NCBI GenBank assembly: GCA_921293015.1
Contig: OV121083.1
Coordinates: 31,116,908-31,180,907, forward strand
From: Phorcus lineatus
Lineage: Eukaryota > Mollusca > Gastropoda > Trochida > Trochidae
DNA length: 64,000 bases
Reading direction: 5' to 3'
This document shows, piece by piece, positions 24,188-34,545 of the stretch. Each line of letters opens with the position of its first letter. The first letter of the stretch is position 1. Position numbers and translations under genes: made by a program. Under the pieces are notes generated by a model. It was not told the DNA's origin. It was given only the letters and a program-made list of their open reading frames with translations, and did not search any database.

Positions 24188-24451
24188 CTGTGACCCCTGA
24201 AAACCCTTTTGTGTTTGTTGGAGAAAACCTAACTCTGACCTGTGAAGATATGAAGACAGGAGGAAATGGTAACATCGCTGAATACTTATATTTCAAACGG
24301 GACAACAGCACGATCACTGGAAAGTACATTAAAGCCACGAGTGGACGAAGTATCCAGCTTACTTATCCAATACTGTCTGCCAAAGACGAGGGCAGCTATA
24401 CTTGCTATATGAATGTCACCGTTCTTGGTCAGCAGAGGGTCACAGTTGAAT
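24188..24451 (+). CDS. Immunoglobulin-domain exon of a host gene
   Basis: The exon is preceded by TTTTTCAG and followed by GTAAGTACC. It is 264 bp with no stop, phase 1 at both ends, encoding one complete Ig domain. Visible parts are a B strand with GENLTLTC, a polar middle, an N-glycosylation site NST, an F strand with AKDEGSYTCYMNVTV (the canonical D-x-G-x-Y-x-C), and a G strand RVTVE. The usual C-strand Trp is replaced in EYLYFKRD. Symmetric phase-1 exons are the standard module of Ig-superfamily receptors and secreted recognition proteins. It matches the phase of the signal-peptide exon at 1526-1601. No further Ig exon was found downstream in the window, so the gene probably continues past 64 kb. 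Confidence 0.85.
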
Positions 24452-25078
24452 GTAAGTACCATTATTTGCTTCTTCATAATTTCCTTACATGCTATGTTAA
24501 CCATGACTTAAAGATTTGGCCTCTTTTGGGTGCAGTTACAATTTTTACTTACTTGATGCCATTAACATTAACCAGAGAAACTGAGAAACTACTACTTACC
24601 TACTTAAAAATGTTGTCTGACTTTGAAATAATCTGCCTAAGCAATTGAAGTTTACAGTGTTTTTTAGCTACTAGACTATATGATAGGGCATTCGTTTATG
24701 CTGGAACTGAATAAACGCATATGTCTGCCTTTGCCAAAAGATGAAAAGAAAACATGATATATCAAGACTCTTAGAATGCAAGTCTTTTAACTATATATGC
24801 TTTTTATCATTAAAACATCACTGGCTAATTATGTCTGCAAGATATTGCTTTCGTCCTGGTTGACACAGCCTTACATCTCCCCTCGCGGTAAATGGGTTTG
24901 GGAAATAATTTGATTGCCATAAAGAAATATAAAACCTGCAAATTTTTTGTAAATGGAAATAATTTTTGGGAACACATTACCGAATGAAGGCTTCTCTGTG
25001 CATTTAGGATCATCAGTTTTAATGCGAAGTAATACGGTGAGTGAAGCTGAAATGTCTGTGAGAGTTTAAACCAGAACT
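24452..25078 (+). other. Intron following the Ig exon
   Basis: The first bases GTAAGT form a strong donor. No recognisable coding or repeat content up to the LINE fragment at 25.08 kb. The open frame runs on past the donor for 65 codons but loses Ig character at once. Confidence 0.4.
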
Positions 25079-26170
25079 TCCTCTGAAGTACTGCCGCTAA
25101 AAATCAGCCCTTGGGCCGTATCTTTCCTTAGCATCTTCCTCTTAGTATCAATCGGTTAGAGACGTGTTGAGTGACTGCACTGAATATGCAAACTGTGACT
25201 GGAGTCATGGTAAGTTACCTTTTGTGTTAGCAGCTCAAGAACTAGGACATATGTGCAACATTCAATATTTTAAACTTAACGCCAATTCAGTCTGCCGACC
25301 ATCTATTAACAAGATTAGTTAATAAACAAATGAGCTCTAACATCACCAAAGCAATAACAGAAGATTTCATAAGGACAAATTACTTTGGATTGACCCATAT
25401 CTATACAGATGCCTACAAAGATCCAGCATCAGGACATGTGGGAGCACCTTTATGTCTCCCATCTTTAGGAGTAAAGGAAACTTTCATATGTCAGTATTTG
25501 CTTCAAAATTAAATGCTATTTAGTTTGGGTGAAAAACCATAAACACGAATGAAGTATCTTTACAGATTCCTTGGCAGCAGTCCAAGCTATACGGTATCAC
25601 TAACCAAATTGAATGATGATATCTGTCCATTTCCAAAAGACATCCATTCAATCATAAACAAGGCAATTAACAAACAGTGGCAAAATGACTGGGATAGTGG
25701 CAGCACTGTGCATATGTACAGTTCATGCTCCAAAGTCAGAAAACATACCAAAATCCGACAACAAATTCAAGGACAAAAAGTCAATCTCATGAGTTAGAGA
25801 CTCGGCCATTGTGAATTATATGCTTACAGGCATATATTAGACAAAGACGTAACCCCATTATGTATCAACTGTTTTACAAGTAGCCCAGAAACAGTGTCCC
25901 ATTTTCTTTTAGAATGTGAAAGTCATAACGAACAGCCTGAAGACCTCAGACAGGTTGTCATGTCTAAATCCAACCTCTTCTCAGTGAGATTTATTCTTTA
26001 TCCTCCTACCTGCCTTTCTCTCTTAACCCGAATCTTAATAAATTTTGCATGTCTAAATTGATTGTCTTAATATGGGTTTCAACCTCGAATGTTTCAATTA
26101 CTCACATACAAAAATTTTATTCAGCCATTAAACGCTTAACACTGCCACTCAAATCGTGAAATAGATTTAT
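25079..26170 (+). pseudogene. LINE 3' fragment with RNase H domain (I-like group)
   Basis: The + strand frame 25330-25512 holds HIYTDAYKDPASGHVGA, the first catalytic block of a LINE-encoded RNase H (YTDxxKD). Frame 25549-25797 continues with CPFPKDIHSIINKAINKQWQ. A decayed C-terminal zinc region follows with LCINCFTSSPETVSHFLLEC (C-x2-C...H-x4-C) at about 25858-25918. RNase H downstream of RT is typical of I, Ingi and related clades. The RT itself is absent, so the copy is 5'-truncated. Confidence 0.7.
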
Positions 26171-26174
26171 TGCC

Positions 26175-27478
26175 CATGAATAATTAGAAAAATAATAAGT
26201 TTTAACCTACGAGGGGCTCACCTGTGTGTTGAAATTGATTTCTTATTCTAAATTTGGATATACAAAAATTATTTCTGATGAAGTCTACATAAAGCCGTTC
26301 AAACATAGGGAAAACTTTATAACCGTTGTGCAACGTCAATCTTGACCCATGGTCAATCCAACCGGTGCCGTGATTGTTCCGAATTCGAAATTCTTTGAAT
26401 AGACGCACCCTAAGAGTTTGTATCTATTTGAGTTTCAGTATTAATTCAAGACCAACCAGAGAAATATAACATTTTGGAATACAAAAATGTAGGTCGCGAA
26501 CTATACAAAACTAATTTATTTACACTAATTTAAGAGTAATGGTTTATTTGAAATCGAACATGAAAGTTTTAAATCATGTGTTGTAGATTGAATTTTACCT
26601 TATATTACGGAACATTAAATGTGTTATCATATAACTGTGTGTCTATTCGATACCCTTCGTCTATTTTCCCACCCCTGCTTACATGGTTATATGGTTACAG
26701 ACAGGTTTTGATAGATAATACACATTAAAACATACCTAACAGTTGGCTTCTTCCTTGTTGCTATTGGTCAAGAAGAGTCGTAGAAGTTTCTTGATTTTTA
26801 TGTAGGAACGTGATGAACTGATTTCTTCTGTTTTGCAATTATTCGAGGTTGTTTTGTGTTCTTTGGCCGTTGGTGTCGTGATTATTTCAATGTGGAATAT
26901 GGATAGCCCAATCGTTCCGGTTGCTCTCAAACGAATGGCCTTATGGGAAGTATCATTTGCAATTTCATTTCTATGATATACAAATATTTACAAAAAAACC
27001 ATTTAGTTTGATAATATGTTACCTATGAGTTTATCTTTACCTGTTCTAAAATGAAACATCACTTTCTTCCTTTAATGTGATCCCACCTCATTGATATGAC
27101 TGACTACACACGTTTTTTCTAATGATTATTGTTGCAGTAAGGGGGTCAAACTACAGTCGGCTGTCCTTAATTTTGCTTGTTTTCAAACAGTCGTGGCCCC
27201 GGCATCAATTAAGACCCGGCGTTTCATTGAGATCCGGACATTCGATGAAATACTGTATAAGCCCCTCGAACAATGTACTGCAGCGTTCCAGTGATAGTCA
27301 TTTAGTACAATGAGAGATGCAATGATAGACTGATGCAATGAAATCGTAATTGCAGCAACATTTGCAGAAAGTGTGTAGGAAACACTACGATGACAGTTAG
27401 GTTATTCCATGAAAATAGTTAACGAGATTGTTTTCGATAGAGCCTTAGTGACATTTTACTATAGATGTTACATGAGCC
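26175..27478. other. Intronic sequence; short degenerate tandem repeat at 27.2 kb
   Basis: No gene recognised. Around 27195-27262 three to four degenerate 18-bp units follow one another (for example GACCCGGCGTTTCATTGA and GATCCGGACATTCGATGA). Confidence 0.35.
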
Positions 27479-27900
27479 AGTTGTTTTCAAACTTTTTCTT
27501 TCTCAGCTGTTCTTTTGATGACATAGCTTTCCTTTAAACAGTCATCAAACTTGTCTTTATCCTTACACTTAAATAAACAAATCCATCTTGCCTGCTCTCT
27601 AAAGCCTGTGAGTAAAGTTATATTTTTTAGACAAAATCCATATACTATGCCCCATATGCCACTAGTCTCGATAACTAATTCTTTTTTTGTAACGTCCTTT
27701 TCTGCACTACAATCATCAATAATGAATAAGGTGGTTTCATTTTTTAATTTTTTATGCCAGTGTTTCAGCCCTTCATTAAGACGATCCCTTGGAAGAATTC
27801 TATATACTTCTGGATCTGTATTTATCCATAATCTATATTTATATGTTTCATTGGGATTTATAGTTGGACATAATATTACTCATCAATTGTAGTAGTTCTA
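27479..27900 (-). pseudogene. Polinton/adintovirus-type packaging ATPase (A32/FtsK-HerA-like) fragment
   Basis: On the - strand, starting near 27900: CPTINPNETYKYRLWINTD, then TTLFIIDDCSAEKD, in which hydrophobic residues followed by DD form a Walker B motif. Next come a GIWGIVYGF stretch and FREQARWICLFKCKDKDKF. This order resembles the second half of the double-stranded-DNA packaging ATPase of Polintons, adintoviruses and relatives. The Walker A part is not visible. The polymerase fragment starts right beside it on the opposite strand, which supports the assignment. The + strand frame 27551-27892 is only the antisense of this gene. Confidence 0.65.
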
Positions 27901-27904
27901 ATAA

Positions 27905-28246
27905 GCCCTAAGGGAATGATAGAGTATGTGATCACTGTCATATTACAGGAAAATATAGCGGTGCAGCTCATAAGTGTAACCTACAACTAAAGATAAAACC
28001 CAAAATTATAACAATCCCAGTGGTGTATCACAATCTGAATTATCATAATGCAAACCTTATCATGCAGGCTATTTTTAAAGTTCTTGGGGATTTCAAATGT
28101 ATTCCAAATTATAATGGAAAAATAAATTTTTAAATGATTTATCTGAAGTAATATAACTGATGATGATTACAAACATGCTAAAAATATATGGAACTCATTC
28201 GGGTGTTAGAATTTGGGTGACAGTAGGTATAAATGAGGGTTTCGGA
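27905..28246 (+). pseudogene. Protein-primed family B DNA polymerase, fragment 1
   Basis: On the + strand from 27924: CDHCHITGKYSGAAHKCN, a Cys/His cluster preceding the exonuclease part in Polinton-type polymerases, then KPKIITIPVVYHNLN and IPNYNGKINF, with a stop near 28130. A second frame gives DDDYKHAKNIWNSFG and NLGDSRYK at about 28155-28230. These are consecutive blocks of the DNA_pol_B_2 family. The gene then breaks inside the 25-bp repeat at 28222-28246. The next polymerase block is found 4.3 kb away, after the second copy of that repeat. Confidence 0.75.
28222..28246 (+). repeat. 25-bp direct repeat, copy 1
   Basis: The 25 bases beginning AGTAGGTATAAATGAGGG are identical to 32504-32528, in direct orientation. 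Both copies sit at the broken edges of the DNA polymerase gene, so they bracket a 4257-bp interposed segment. Confidence 0.95.
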
Positions 28247-30239
28247 CCAACGAACACCATAACGTATTTTCTCAGTAACCTTACATCAAAACTACTCCAT
28301 AGTTTTGTCCTGTAATGGTTAATGAGACAACATGCTTTACCGCTTATCTTACATCAACTTCAAAAAATATATCCTGGCGTAATCAATATTCGCGCACATA
28401 ACACGTTTTGCCGCTCTATGCGGAAAGGAAAACAACATAACAATTTCTATATAAACACTAACCTTTGTCATAAAAAGCCTTTATAAAATCATAATGTTCA
28501 ATTTTGGAAGCATCGCTATCGAAGCGACAGGAAGCCGTCATCCAAACAACTGTATCTAGGTCACTTGTATGCTACGTCATCAATAGTCGTGATAGCAAGA
28601 ATGCAGTCAAATAGTATGGGGGACAGTTCGCGTTACAATTTGATAAACGTAGAATACAATAAAGGTAATGTTTCACTCCAGTTTTACGAACATTTGTCCA
28701 TGAAAAAGTTTATAGTATTTTAATACTTAGTAAATCATCAAATCAAGTCAAAATTTACAAATTATTATGAGTACATATTGTCACAAACTCGAATTTCATG
28801 AAAAAATGTGAAATATTTACAAGTCAATGTTTGGCAATGTTAATGGGTAATTATTCTTCAAGTGAAGTACAAGGTACACCCTGGCATGGACAGTAGAAAG
28901 TATCTTTTGAAGACAATATGTTCACACTTCAGCAGAGTCCAATGCCCACAACCTGTGAACATACATATTAGACCCCAATCTGGATTGTATCTCAGGACTT
29001 GTACACATATTCTGAAATTAAAAAAAATATTTATCTTTATAAATTATAGCCAATTTTTTAAAATATTATTTTTTAAAATCTTCCAATTTTTTTTAGTAAA
29101 ATTTAAAAAATAAATTGCAATTGAATTAACTTATCAACAAATAAATGTAAATATTTATAATAATGAATATTGAAAAATTTATTTCAATACATTTTCCTAT
29201 TTCATTTCATTTCAAAGATTGAATAAATATTTAAAAAATTTAAATCGTTTCCAAAATTTCTTTTAATTACCTCTCTAAACCGTACTAAACTTTAATTTTT
29301 GCTTGAAATCGCGTGAAAATATGTAAGGATTATGTCTGAAATGAGTTTCCATAAAAATTTTTCCCGCGCATCATCCCTGCAACTAAGGTCATGACCTTTT
29401 AGCGTCATTAGTTTCTGATGCAGACGATAAGCTGATCGAATCTGTCACATCGAGAAAATAGTTTTTCGGGCTCATTATTGTCCCGGTGTTTTGAGCATTA
29501 CTGCATAAGGTTGAAATAGCATAGTTTAACAACTTTTTGAAGAAAAACTAACCTTTAAAGCGAAGGATTTCCACATCGTGACGGCAGCGAAGCAAAGACG
29601 ACCTCTTGTTGACAAACTGGAAATCTGACGTAACGGCTTTATGTGCACTGACGGTGCGAACCCGGAAATGAAAGGTGCGCGAAAATAGATGTCTGCGATT
29701 TTTGATTACGCCACGAGAGAGATATTTTTCACGCAGTTTCAATTTCAGGACAATATATTCAGGCTCATTGTATTGAATAATTATCATGCTGACAAATTTA
29801 ATTGCACAATTTGATCAATTATGTTGATTGTGGTATTTATATACTGCGAGGTTATAATGAAAGGCGCACAACTGTTTTCAATAACTAAAAGCCGCCATAA
29901 TGTAGGAGAATCTCCCTATCCATTGTATATTGTTTTAGATGACTAACTGATAAATTCTGTGGCGGAGACCCCCACAGGAGCTGTGCATCAATACAATGGG
30001 GGCAATTCATCACACTCACAGCCCGCAGTTAAATTGCGAATAATCCAATACTGCACAATGCACAAAATTGTATCAACATGCCATAAGGTATTTTGGAATA
30101 TTCAGGGGAAAAAATGAAATAGCCGATACGTTAAGAAACGATTGTATAAAATTGTATTGCAGTTCATAATATTCTGATACAATGTGAAATTGATTTGTCG
30201 TACAATTTATAGTTGACCATCGTTTGAAGCCCAGAAACA
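28247..30239. other. Unassigned part of the segment interposed in the polymerase
   Basis: No recognisable domain. Two weak exon-like stretches on the - strand end in GTTAGT donors: 28463-28541 (26 codons opening MTASCRFDSDASKIEHYDF, phase 1) and 29553-29576 (MWKSFALK). They could be spurious. 28990-29320 is extremely AT-rich. Confidence 0.3.
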
Positions 30240-30630
30240 GTTTGTAGCAAATGTGGAGGATGCCATTTCCAGTCCACTTGATCTCCCTGTTTCTATCAAA
30301 AGATATCAAGATTTATAACCAGATGCTAGTTCAAAGGTAGATTATGTTTTTGGAATAGGTTTGTATAGGGCGCCTAGTGATATGAAACTAAAATTGGTAA
30401 AGGTAAAGGCTTTAATAATGAAATTTATTATTGCAAAAGATAATTGAAAATTGGATATATATACAGAAATTAATACAGCAGTTACACAGTTAGTAAGGGA
30501 TGAAAAAACAAAACATATTGAAGAATCATATGTGAGACCCGAGCCCCAGAAAAGTAAACAAATAGTTGACCAACATCATATTATAATTGGAGGGGTAGTT
30601 GTTGGTTTAATTATTATTTGGTTATTCTAG
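30240..30630 (+). pseudogene. Small membrane-anchored ORF of the Polinton-type element
   Basis: The + strand frame with VDYVFGIGLYRAPSDMKLKL, one internal stop, and EESYVRPEPQKSKQIVDQHH, ending in a C-terminal hydrophobic helix IIIGGVVVGLIIIWLF. The single C-terminal membrane span is clear. I do not recognise the family. Its position next to capsid-like and polymerase genes suggests a virion or accessory protein of the same element. Confidence 0.4.
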
Positions 30631-30679
30631 CTTTGATAAAAACAATCATCAAACATTATTGCCCAGAAATTTGTACTCA

Positions 30680-30918
30680 ACCAAGATGCTGTTTTAGATA
30701 AAAAGTTTAAAAGCCATGATAGTATACTTCCTGTTATGCCTGGTAATGCAGCTGCAGCTTTTCCTGCTAAATTCGCTAATGATTTGGATACATATTGTAG
30801 CCATTCCTTTAAGGGTTATTAGGTTTCGAGTTTGGTGTAGGAGGAGCAGGGGGTCCCGAGCGGCCTCCAGTTATAGATAGAGTCAGAGTTGATACTAGAA
30901 GTCCTATTGCGGTTTAAA
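30680..30918 (+). pseudogene. Small virion-like ORF of the Polinton-type element
   Basis: The + strand frame with DSILPVMPGNAAAAFPAKF, a frame change, then GGAGGPERPPVIDRVRVDTR and a clean end SPIAV stop at about 30918. The Gly/Pro-rich linker before a short conserved-looking tail is the visible feature. Function unknown; a minor structural protein is possible from context only. Confidence 0.35.
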
Positions 30919-30940
30919 TACTGGCAACAGTTATTCCCTG

Positions 30941-31318
30941 TTACCGAAACAAAGTTTCGAAGACGCTCACGTGATCACCAAGGGATGTATCTTCCCCTAA
31001 TATCCGATCAATAGTCTGTCTTATACGCTGAATTTGTGATCGTAATACTTCTTTATTTGTTGAAGCAGCTTCCAAACACACCGACCTTTCATTTTCCAAA
31101 TCCCTTCTTCTCTTAATAACCCGTTCCTTTTGTTCTGGATTATCGGCTTTGGCTAATTTATCTTTTTCATATTCTAGATGTTCATCTAATTTTGTTAGTT
31201 GGGATAAGTTATTTATTAGTTCACCTCTTTGAGTCCGCATTGCCCCGTCAAGCCCTCGCAATTCTCTTATACTTAGTTCTAACCCCTCAGTATCTAATGG
31301 TGGATCGTTAATAGTCAT
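30941..31318 (-). CDS. 125-aa coiled-coil ORF of the Polinton-type element
   Basis: An intact frame from a true ATG at 31318 to a stop at 30941. After MTINDPPLDTEG it is almost entirely charged helix with heptad spacing (ELINNLSQLTKLDEHLEYEK, KRRRDLENERSVCLEAA, LRSQIQRIRQTIDRIL), so a long coiled coil is likely. It is divergent from the capsid-like gene at 31540. I associate proteins of this look with Polinton-like elements in cnidarian and mollusc genomes, but that is unverified recall. The copy may be C-terminally truncated at VFETLFR. Confidence 0.5.
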   Translation of the reverse strand: MTINDPPLDTEGLELSIRELRGLDGAMRTQRGELINNLSQLTKLDEHLEYEKDKLAKADNPEQKERVIKRRRDLENERSVCLEAASTNKEVLRSQIQRIRQTIDRILGEDTSLGDHVSVFETLFR

Positions 31319-31539
31319 TTATGCTTTGGATTGGTTGCTTTACTAAAGTTTGTTCTGCTTCATTTAATTGCGACTTTGAACGTTGAAGTGTTCTCTCAAT
31401 CTTTTCTGGAAGTTTTGGTTTTGGTGTACTTGTATACTCTGTAAACCCTAATTCTTAACAAATAAGCCCGCTTGGCTTTTGATATATTCAGATAACATCA
31501 GATGGTACTAAAGATGAAGATAGTACTATTCACACATAT

Positions 31540-32489
31540 ATGGATCTTTGGAGATCTACCCAGGAGAGAAATAATTTACATCATCAGGATATTGATACAA
31601 CTGGAAATCGAAATGTAACCTGGTTGCGGGTGGGAATTGCCCTTGGAGATGATTCAGTTGTGGAACATAAAGCAATAGCAACTAATCTAGGAAACCGATT
31701 TTATATTCCTCTAGATTTTGAATTGTTAAGGAGTCATATGCCATTCTATCAAGCTGCTTTGGGGGATAGATTTGAATATGAACTAACATTTAATGAATAT
31801 AAACATGTAGTTATAGGAAATAATGAAATGGAATATGAAATTAAGAATATTGCATTAGAATTTGATAAAGTTACAGAACCAGATTTGGCACGTGAAATCC
31901 ATTCTTTATATTATAGTCCCTTATCTATATACTATGATCGCATACTTCGTCATCGTATGATAGCATCGTATGATAAGAGTAATTCAGTGTGGAATATTAA
32001 TATAAATGTACATGCTAAATCAATGAAAGGTGTTTTGATGCTATTCAAAACCCCTACCGCTGGGTTTGACAGAATGACTGAATCATTTATAATGCTAAAA
32101 TCAAAACTATACAAATAACTATTGAAGTAGTACCATATCAACTTTACAGTCAACATGTGCATAAACATAATTTATGGGATGAAATTGAGAAACTTTCCAG
32201 TATAAAACGTCACACAATGACAAATATGGTGATGAAAGATTTATGTCTGACTGACATAAGTATAGGTAAGTTTTTTACTGACAAGTGCGCTTTGTGGCTT
32301 GATCTAAGAACAACTGATGAGGACCAACTTCATGGCTCTAGAAGAAGAATTGAAAATGGTAGTGAAGGAATGACAATTAAAATCACCATAGAAGCAGACA
32401 CAGCTGGGCCAGTACATATTTACTTATATGTTATCATGGATGCCCAATTGAATATTGATAGTGGGAGGTTTGAATCTGTTATCTATTGA
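31540..32489 (+). pseudogene. Capsid-like protein gene of the Polinton/adintovirus-type element, one frameshift
   Basis: Two consecutive + strand frames, 31540-32118 (192 codons) and 32157-32489 (110 codons), read as one gene interrupted by a single frame change near 32090. No other stops occur, so it is the best-kept gene of the element. The composition is beta-rich with few charged helices (VTWLRVGIALGDD, FYIPLDFELL, WNININVHAKS). The end is well marked: ALWLDLRTTDEDQLHG, then HIYLYVIMDAQLNI. A jelly-roll virion protein is the likely role, inferred from the ATPase, polymerase and neighbouring ORFs. A homology search was not possible. The gene ends 15 bases before the 25-bp repeat. Confidence 0.55.
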
Positions 32490-32503
32490 TAATACTTGTT
32501 TGT

Positions 32504-32528
32504 AGTAGGTATAAATGAGGGTTTCGGA
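32504..32528 (+). repeat. 25-bp direct repeat, copy 2
   Basis: Identical to 28222-28246. Coding similarity to the polymerase resumes within and after it. Confidence 0.95.
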
Positions 32529-32810
32529 TTCGCTGATGTATTTGAGACATTCAGAAAGACTTGTTTGACTCCTTATGGATTATGCCAAAGCTAACAATAC
32601 CTACCCAGAAGGATATGATGCATATAAGCCATCTAATCATGTAATATAATTAGATTCTAATAACCTTTACGCTTTGGCTATGAGACAATAGTTACCTACA
32701 GGAGGATTTAACTGGGTTAACCATAATAGTAATGTCATGAAAATACAAAAAGATTCTAAAATCTGATATGTATTCGAAGCTGTCATAGAATATCCGAAAG
32801 AATTCAGAGG
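32516..32810 (+). pseudogene. Protein-primed family B DNA polymerase, fragment 2
   Basis: On the + strand: GFADVFETFRKTCL, then YAKANNTYPEGYDAYKPS, LDSNNLYALAM (polymerase motif A region, D-x3-LY), LPTGGFNWV and YVFEAVIEYPKEF. This order is characteristic of Polinton/adintovirus polymerase B. At least four stops are present. The gene is cut at about 32810 by the 3' end of the Jockey-like LINE, and I found no later polymerase part in the window. Confidence 0.8.
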
Positions 32811-32814
32811 TCAG

Positions 32815-33866
32815 GTCAGAGGTAATATCTAATGTAACAAGTTCATATTTGTCTATGTGTTTTTTAATGGTAACACCAAATGGTGTTGGTATTTTTTTTA
32901 CATTATTTGTTTCTTTCGTGTGATAATATTTTGTATACATGGTTTATGTTGTCATCTAACAATATAGTTCGTAACATTGTCTTCCCAATCTTTTTCTAGC
33001 GGTAGTTCCCCTAGTTCATGTCTGACTAGTTCCATTGATGTGCCGCTTAAGCATCCTGATATGTATCTGTAGGCTTGATTTTGTATGGTTTTTAGTTTTT
33101 GTATGTTGGTTTGACTGGTGTTGCACCAAGCTTCTGCTCCATAGTGCAGTTTGGATTTAATCAGAGATTTATATAGGGTGAGTAACATTTCCTTGCTGCT
33201 GCCCCACCTAGTGTGAGACAGCATTCGTATCATATTAAGATCTTTTTTGCATCTGTGTGTTAATTCATTATTATGTTGATTCCATGTTAGATATTCATCA
33301 AAGGTTATGCCTAAGAACTTGACATATTTAACTTGATCTAAAAGTTCATTAATGTATAATCTCAGTGGTCTGCAGTCGGCTTTAGGTGTTGGCAAGAGAA
33401 TTGATACAGTTTTGCTTGTGGATAATTGGAATCCCCAAGGTTATAGGTTATAGTTGTCTGATATTTGATCATCTGCTTTAAGGCGAAAAGTTCTGTCTGA
33501 CATAAAGTCGTTTATTAAATTTAACATTTCCCCTTGTATCCCTTTTTTTAAAACTTTGTGTATTAAGCCTGTTTTCCAGACCATGTCAAATGCTTTACTT
33601 AAATTTAGGAAGATGTTTAAGCATTGTGTAGCTGGTTTGATCAATACCAGATGTTGTTCTTTTTTTTTCATTTACAATATTGTTAAGTTCTGATATTGTG
33701 AAAGACTTATTGTTCCATAAGTTGGGTTTGTTTTCGTCCTTGGGACAAGGTTGTGTATTGTTTACTTTGTCTTGAAAAGCAGCTTTATAGTTACTTGTTG
33801 AGCTTGCTTGTGCAAATTGTTTGCATGTATTATTGATTTGTCCTGTTTGCTTTTGCTGTTATTTAT
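32815..33866 (-). pseudogene. Jockey/I-like LINE, segment 4: reverse transcriptase to 3' end
   Basis: On the - strand, 33866-33672 carries the linker (SKQDKSIIHANN, then NYKAAFQDKVNNTQP in the next frame). 33671-33441 has LNIFLNLSKAFDMVWKTGLI. 33395-32952 has the post-RT block (YVKFLGITFDEYLTW, LYKSLIKSKLHYGAEAW). The part between NYNL (33441) and WGFQLSTSKTVSILL (about 33430), which should include the FADD catalytic motif, is deleted. This is the 3' portion of the LINE whose 5' parts lie at 43.1, 46.6-47.9 and 54.5-56 kb. Confidence 0.85.
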
Positions 33867-33879
33867 CACTACAGAAATG

Positions 33880-34545
33880 ATAATAGAAATCACTGAAACC
33901 ACCATGAAACGACATGGAAACCAGTATTTCCACTTGGTATCCAGATAGGTTTCTATAGTTTCATGTTGGTTTTCAGGAAAACTGAAACCTACTTTTGCCC
34001 CAGATCCGGATGGTATCCACCACCGTTCTTTACACACTCCTCCAAGTAGGATCCACTTGGTTTCCATGACTGAAGTTTCATGTTGGTTTCCATGAAAACT
34101 GAAACCTACTTTTGCCCCAGATCCGGATGGTATCCATCACCGTTCTTTACACACTCCTCCAAGTAGGATCCACTTGGTTTCCGTGATTGAAGTTTCATGT
34201 TGATTTCCATGAAAACTGAAACCTACTTTTGCCCCAGATCCGGATGGTATCCATCACAGTTCTTTACACACTCCTCCAAGTAGGATCCACTTGGTTTCCG
34301 TGATTTTAGTTTACTGTAGATTTCCACTTGGTTTCCTTGTTTAGTCAGTTTATTAAATGTTTCAACCTGGTTTCCATATTCAGGTCTATAGTAGGTTTCA
34401 ACTTGGTTTCCGTGTTTTGTTAGTTTATCGTAGGTTTCAAACTGGTTTCCATATCCTTATATATTGTAGGTTTCAACTTGGTTTCCGTGTTTTGTAAGTT
34501 TATCGTAGGTTTCAAATTAGTTTCCATGTCGTGTTTATTGTGTGT
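33880..34545. repeat. CACTA left subterminal repeat array (117-bp units and shorter GGTTTCC units)
   Basis: Three tandem units of 117 bp start at 33958, 34075 and 34192 (each begins GTTTCATGTTG) and differ at only a few positions. From about 34310 to 34545 the array degenerates into shorter units built on CAACTTGGTTTCCGTG and GTAGGTTTCAA. The repeated GGTTTCC/GGAAACC word would be a candidate transposase-binding site. Confidence 0.9.

Noticed and set aside
27551..27892. 113-codon + strand open frame
   Set aside because: It is the antisense of the packaging-ATPase fragment, whose - strand translation carries a Walker B motif.
28222..28246. TATAAAT inside the 25-bp repeat as a shared late-promoter element
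   Set aside because: Both copies fall at polymerase homology boundaries and no gene starts just downstream. The repeat is better explained as a breakpoint duplication.
33958..34308. Regular repeats resembling a CRISPR array
   Set aside because: The units are contiguous 117-bp tandem repeats without unique spacers, in a eukaryotic transposon end.
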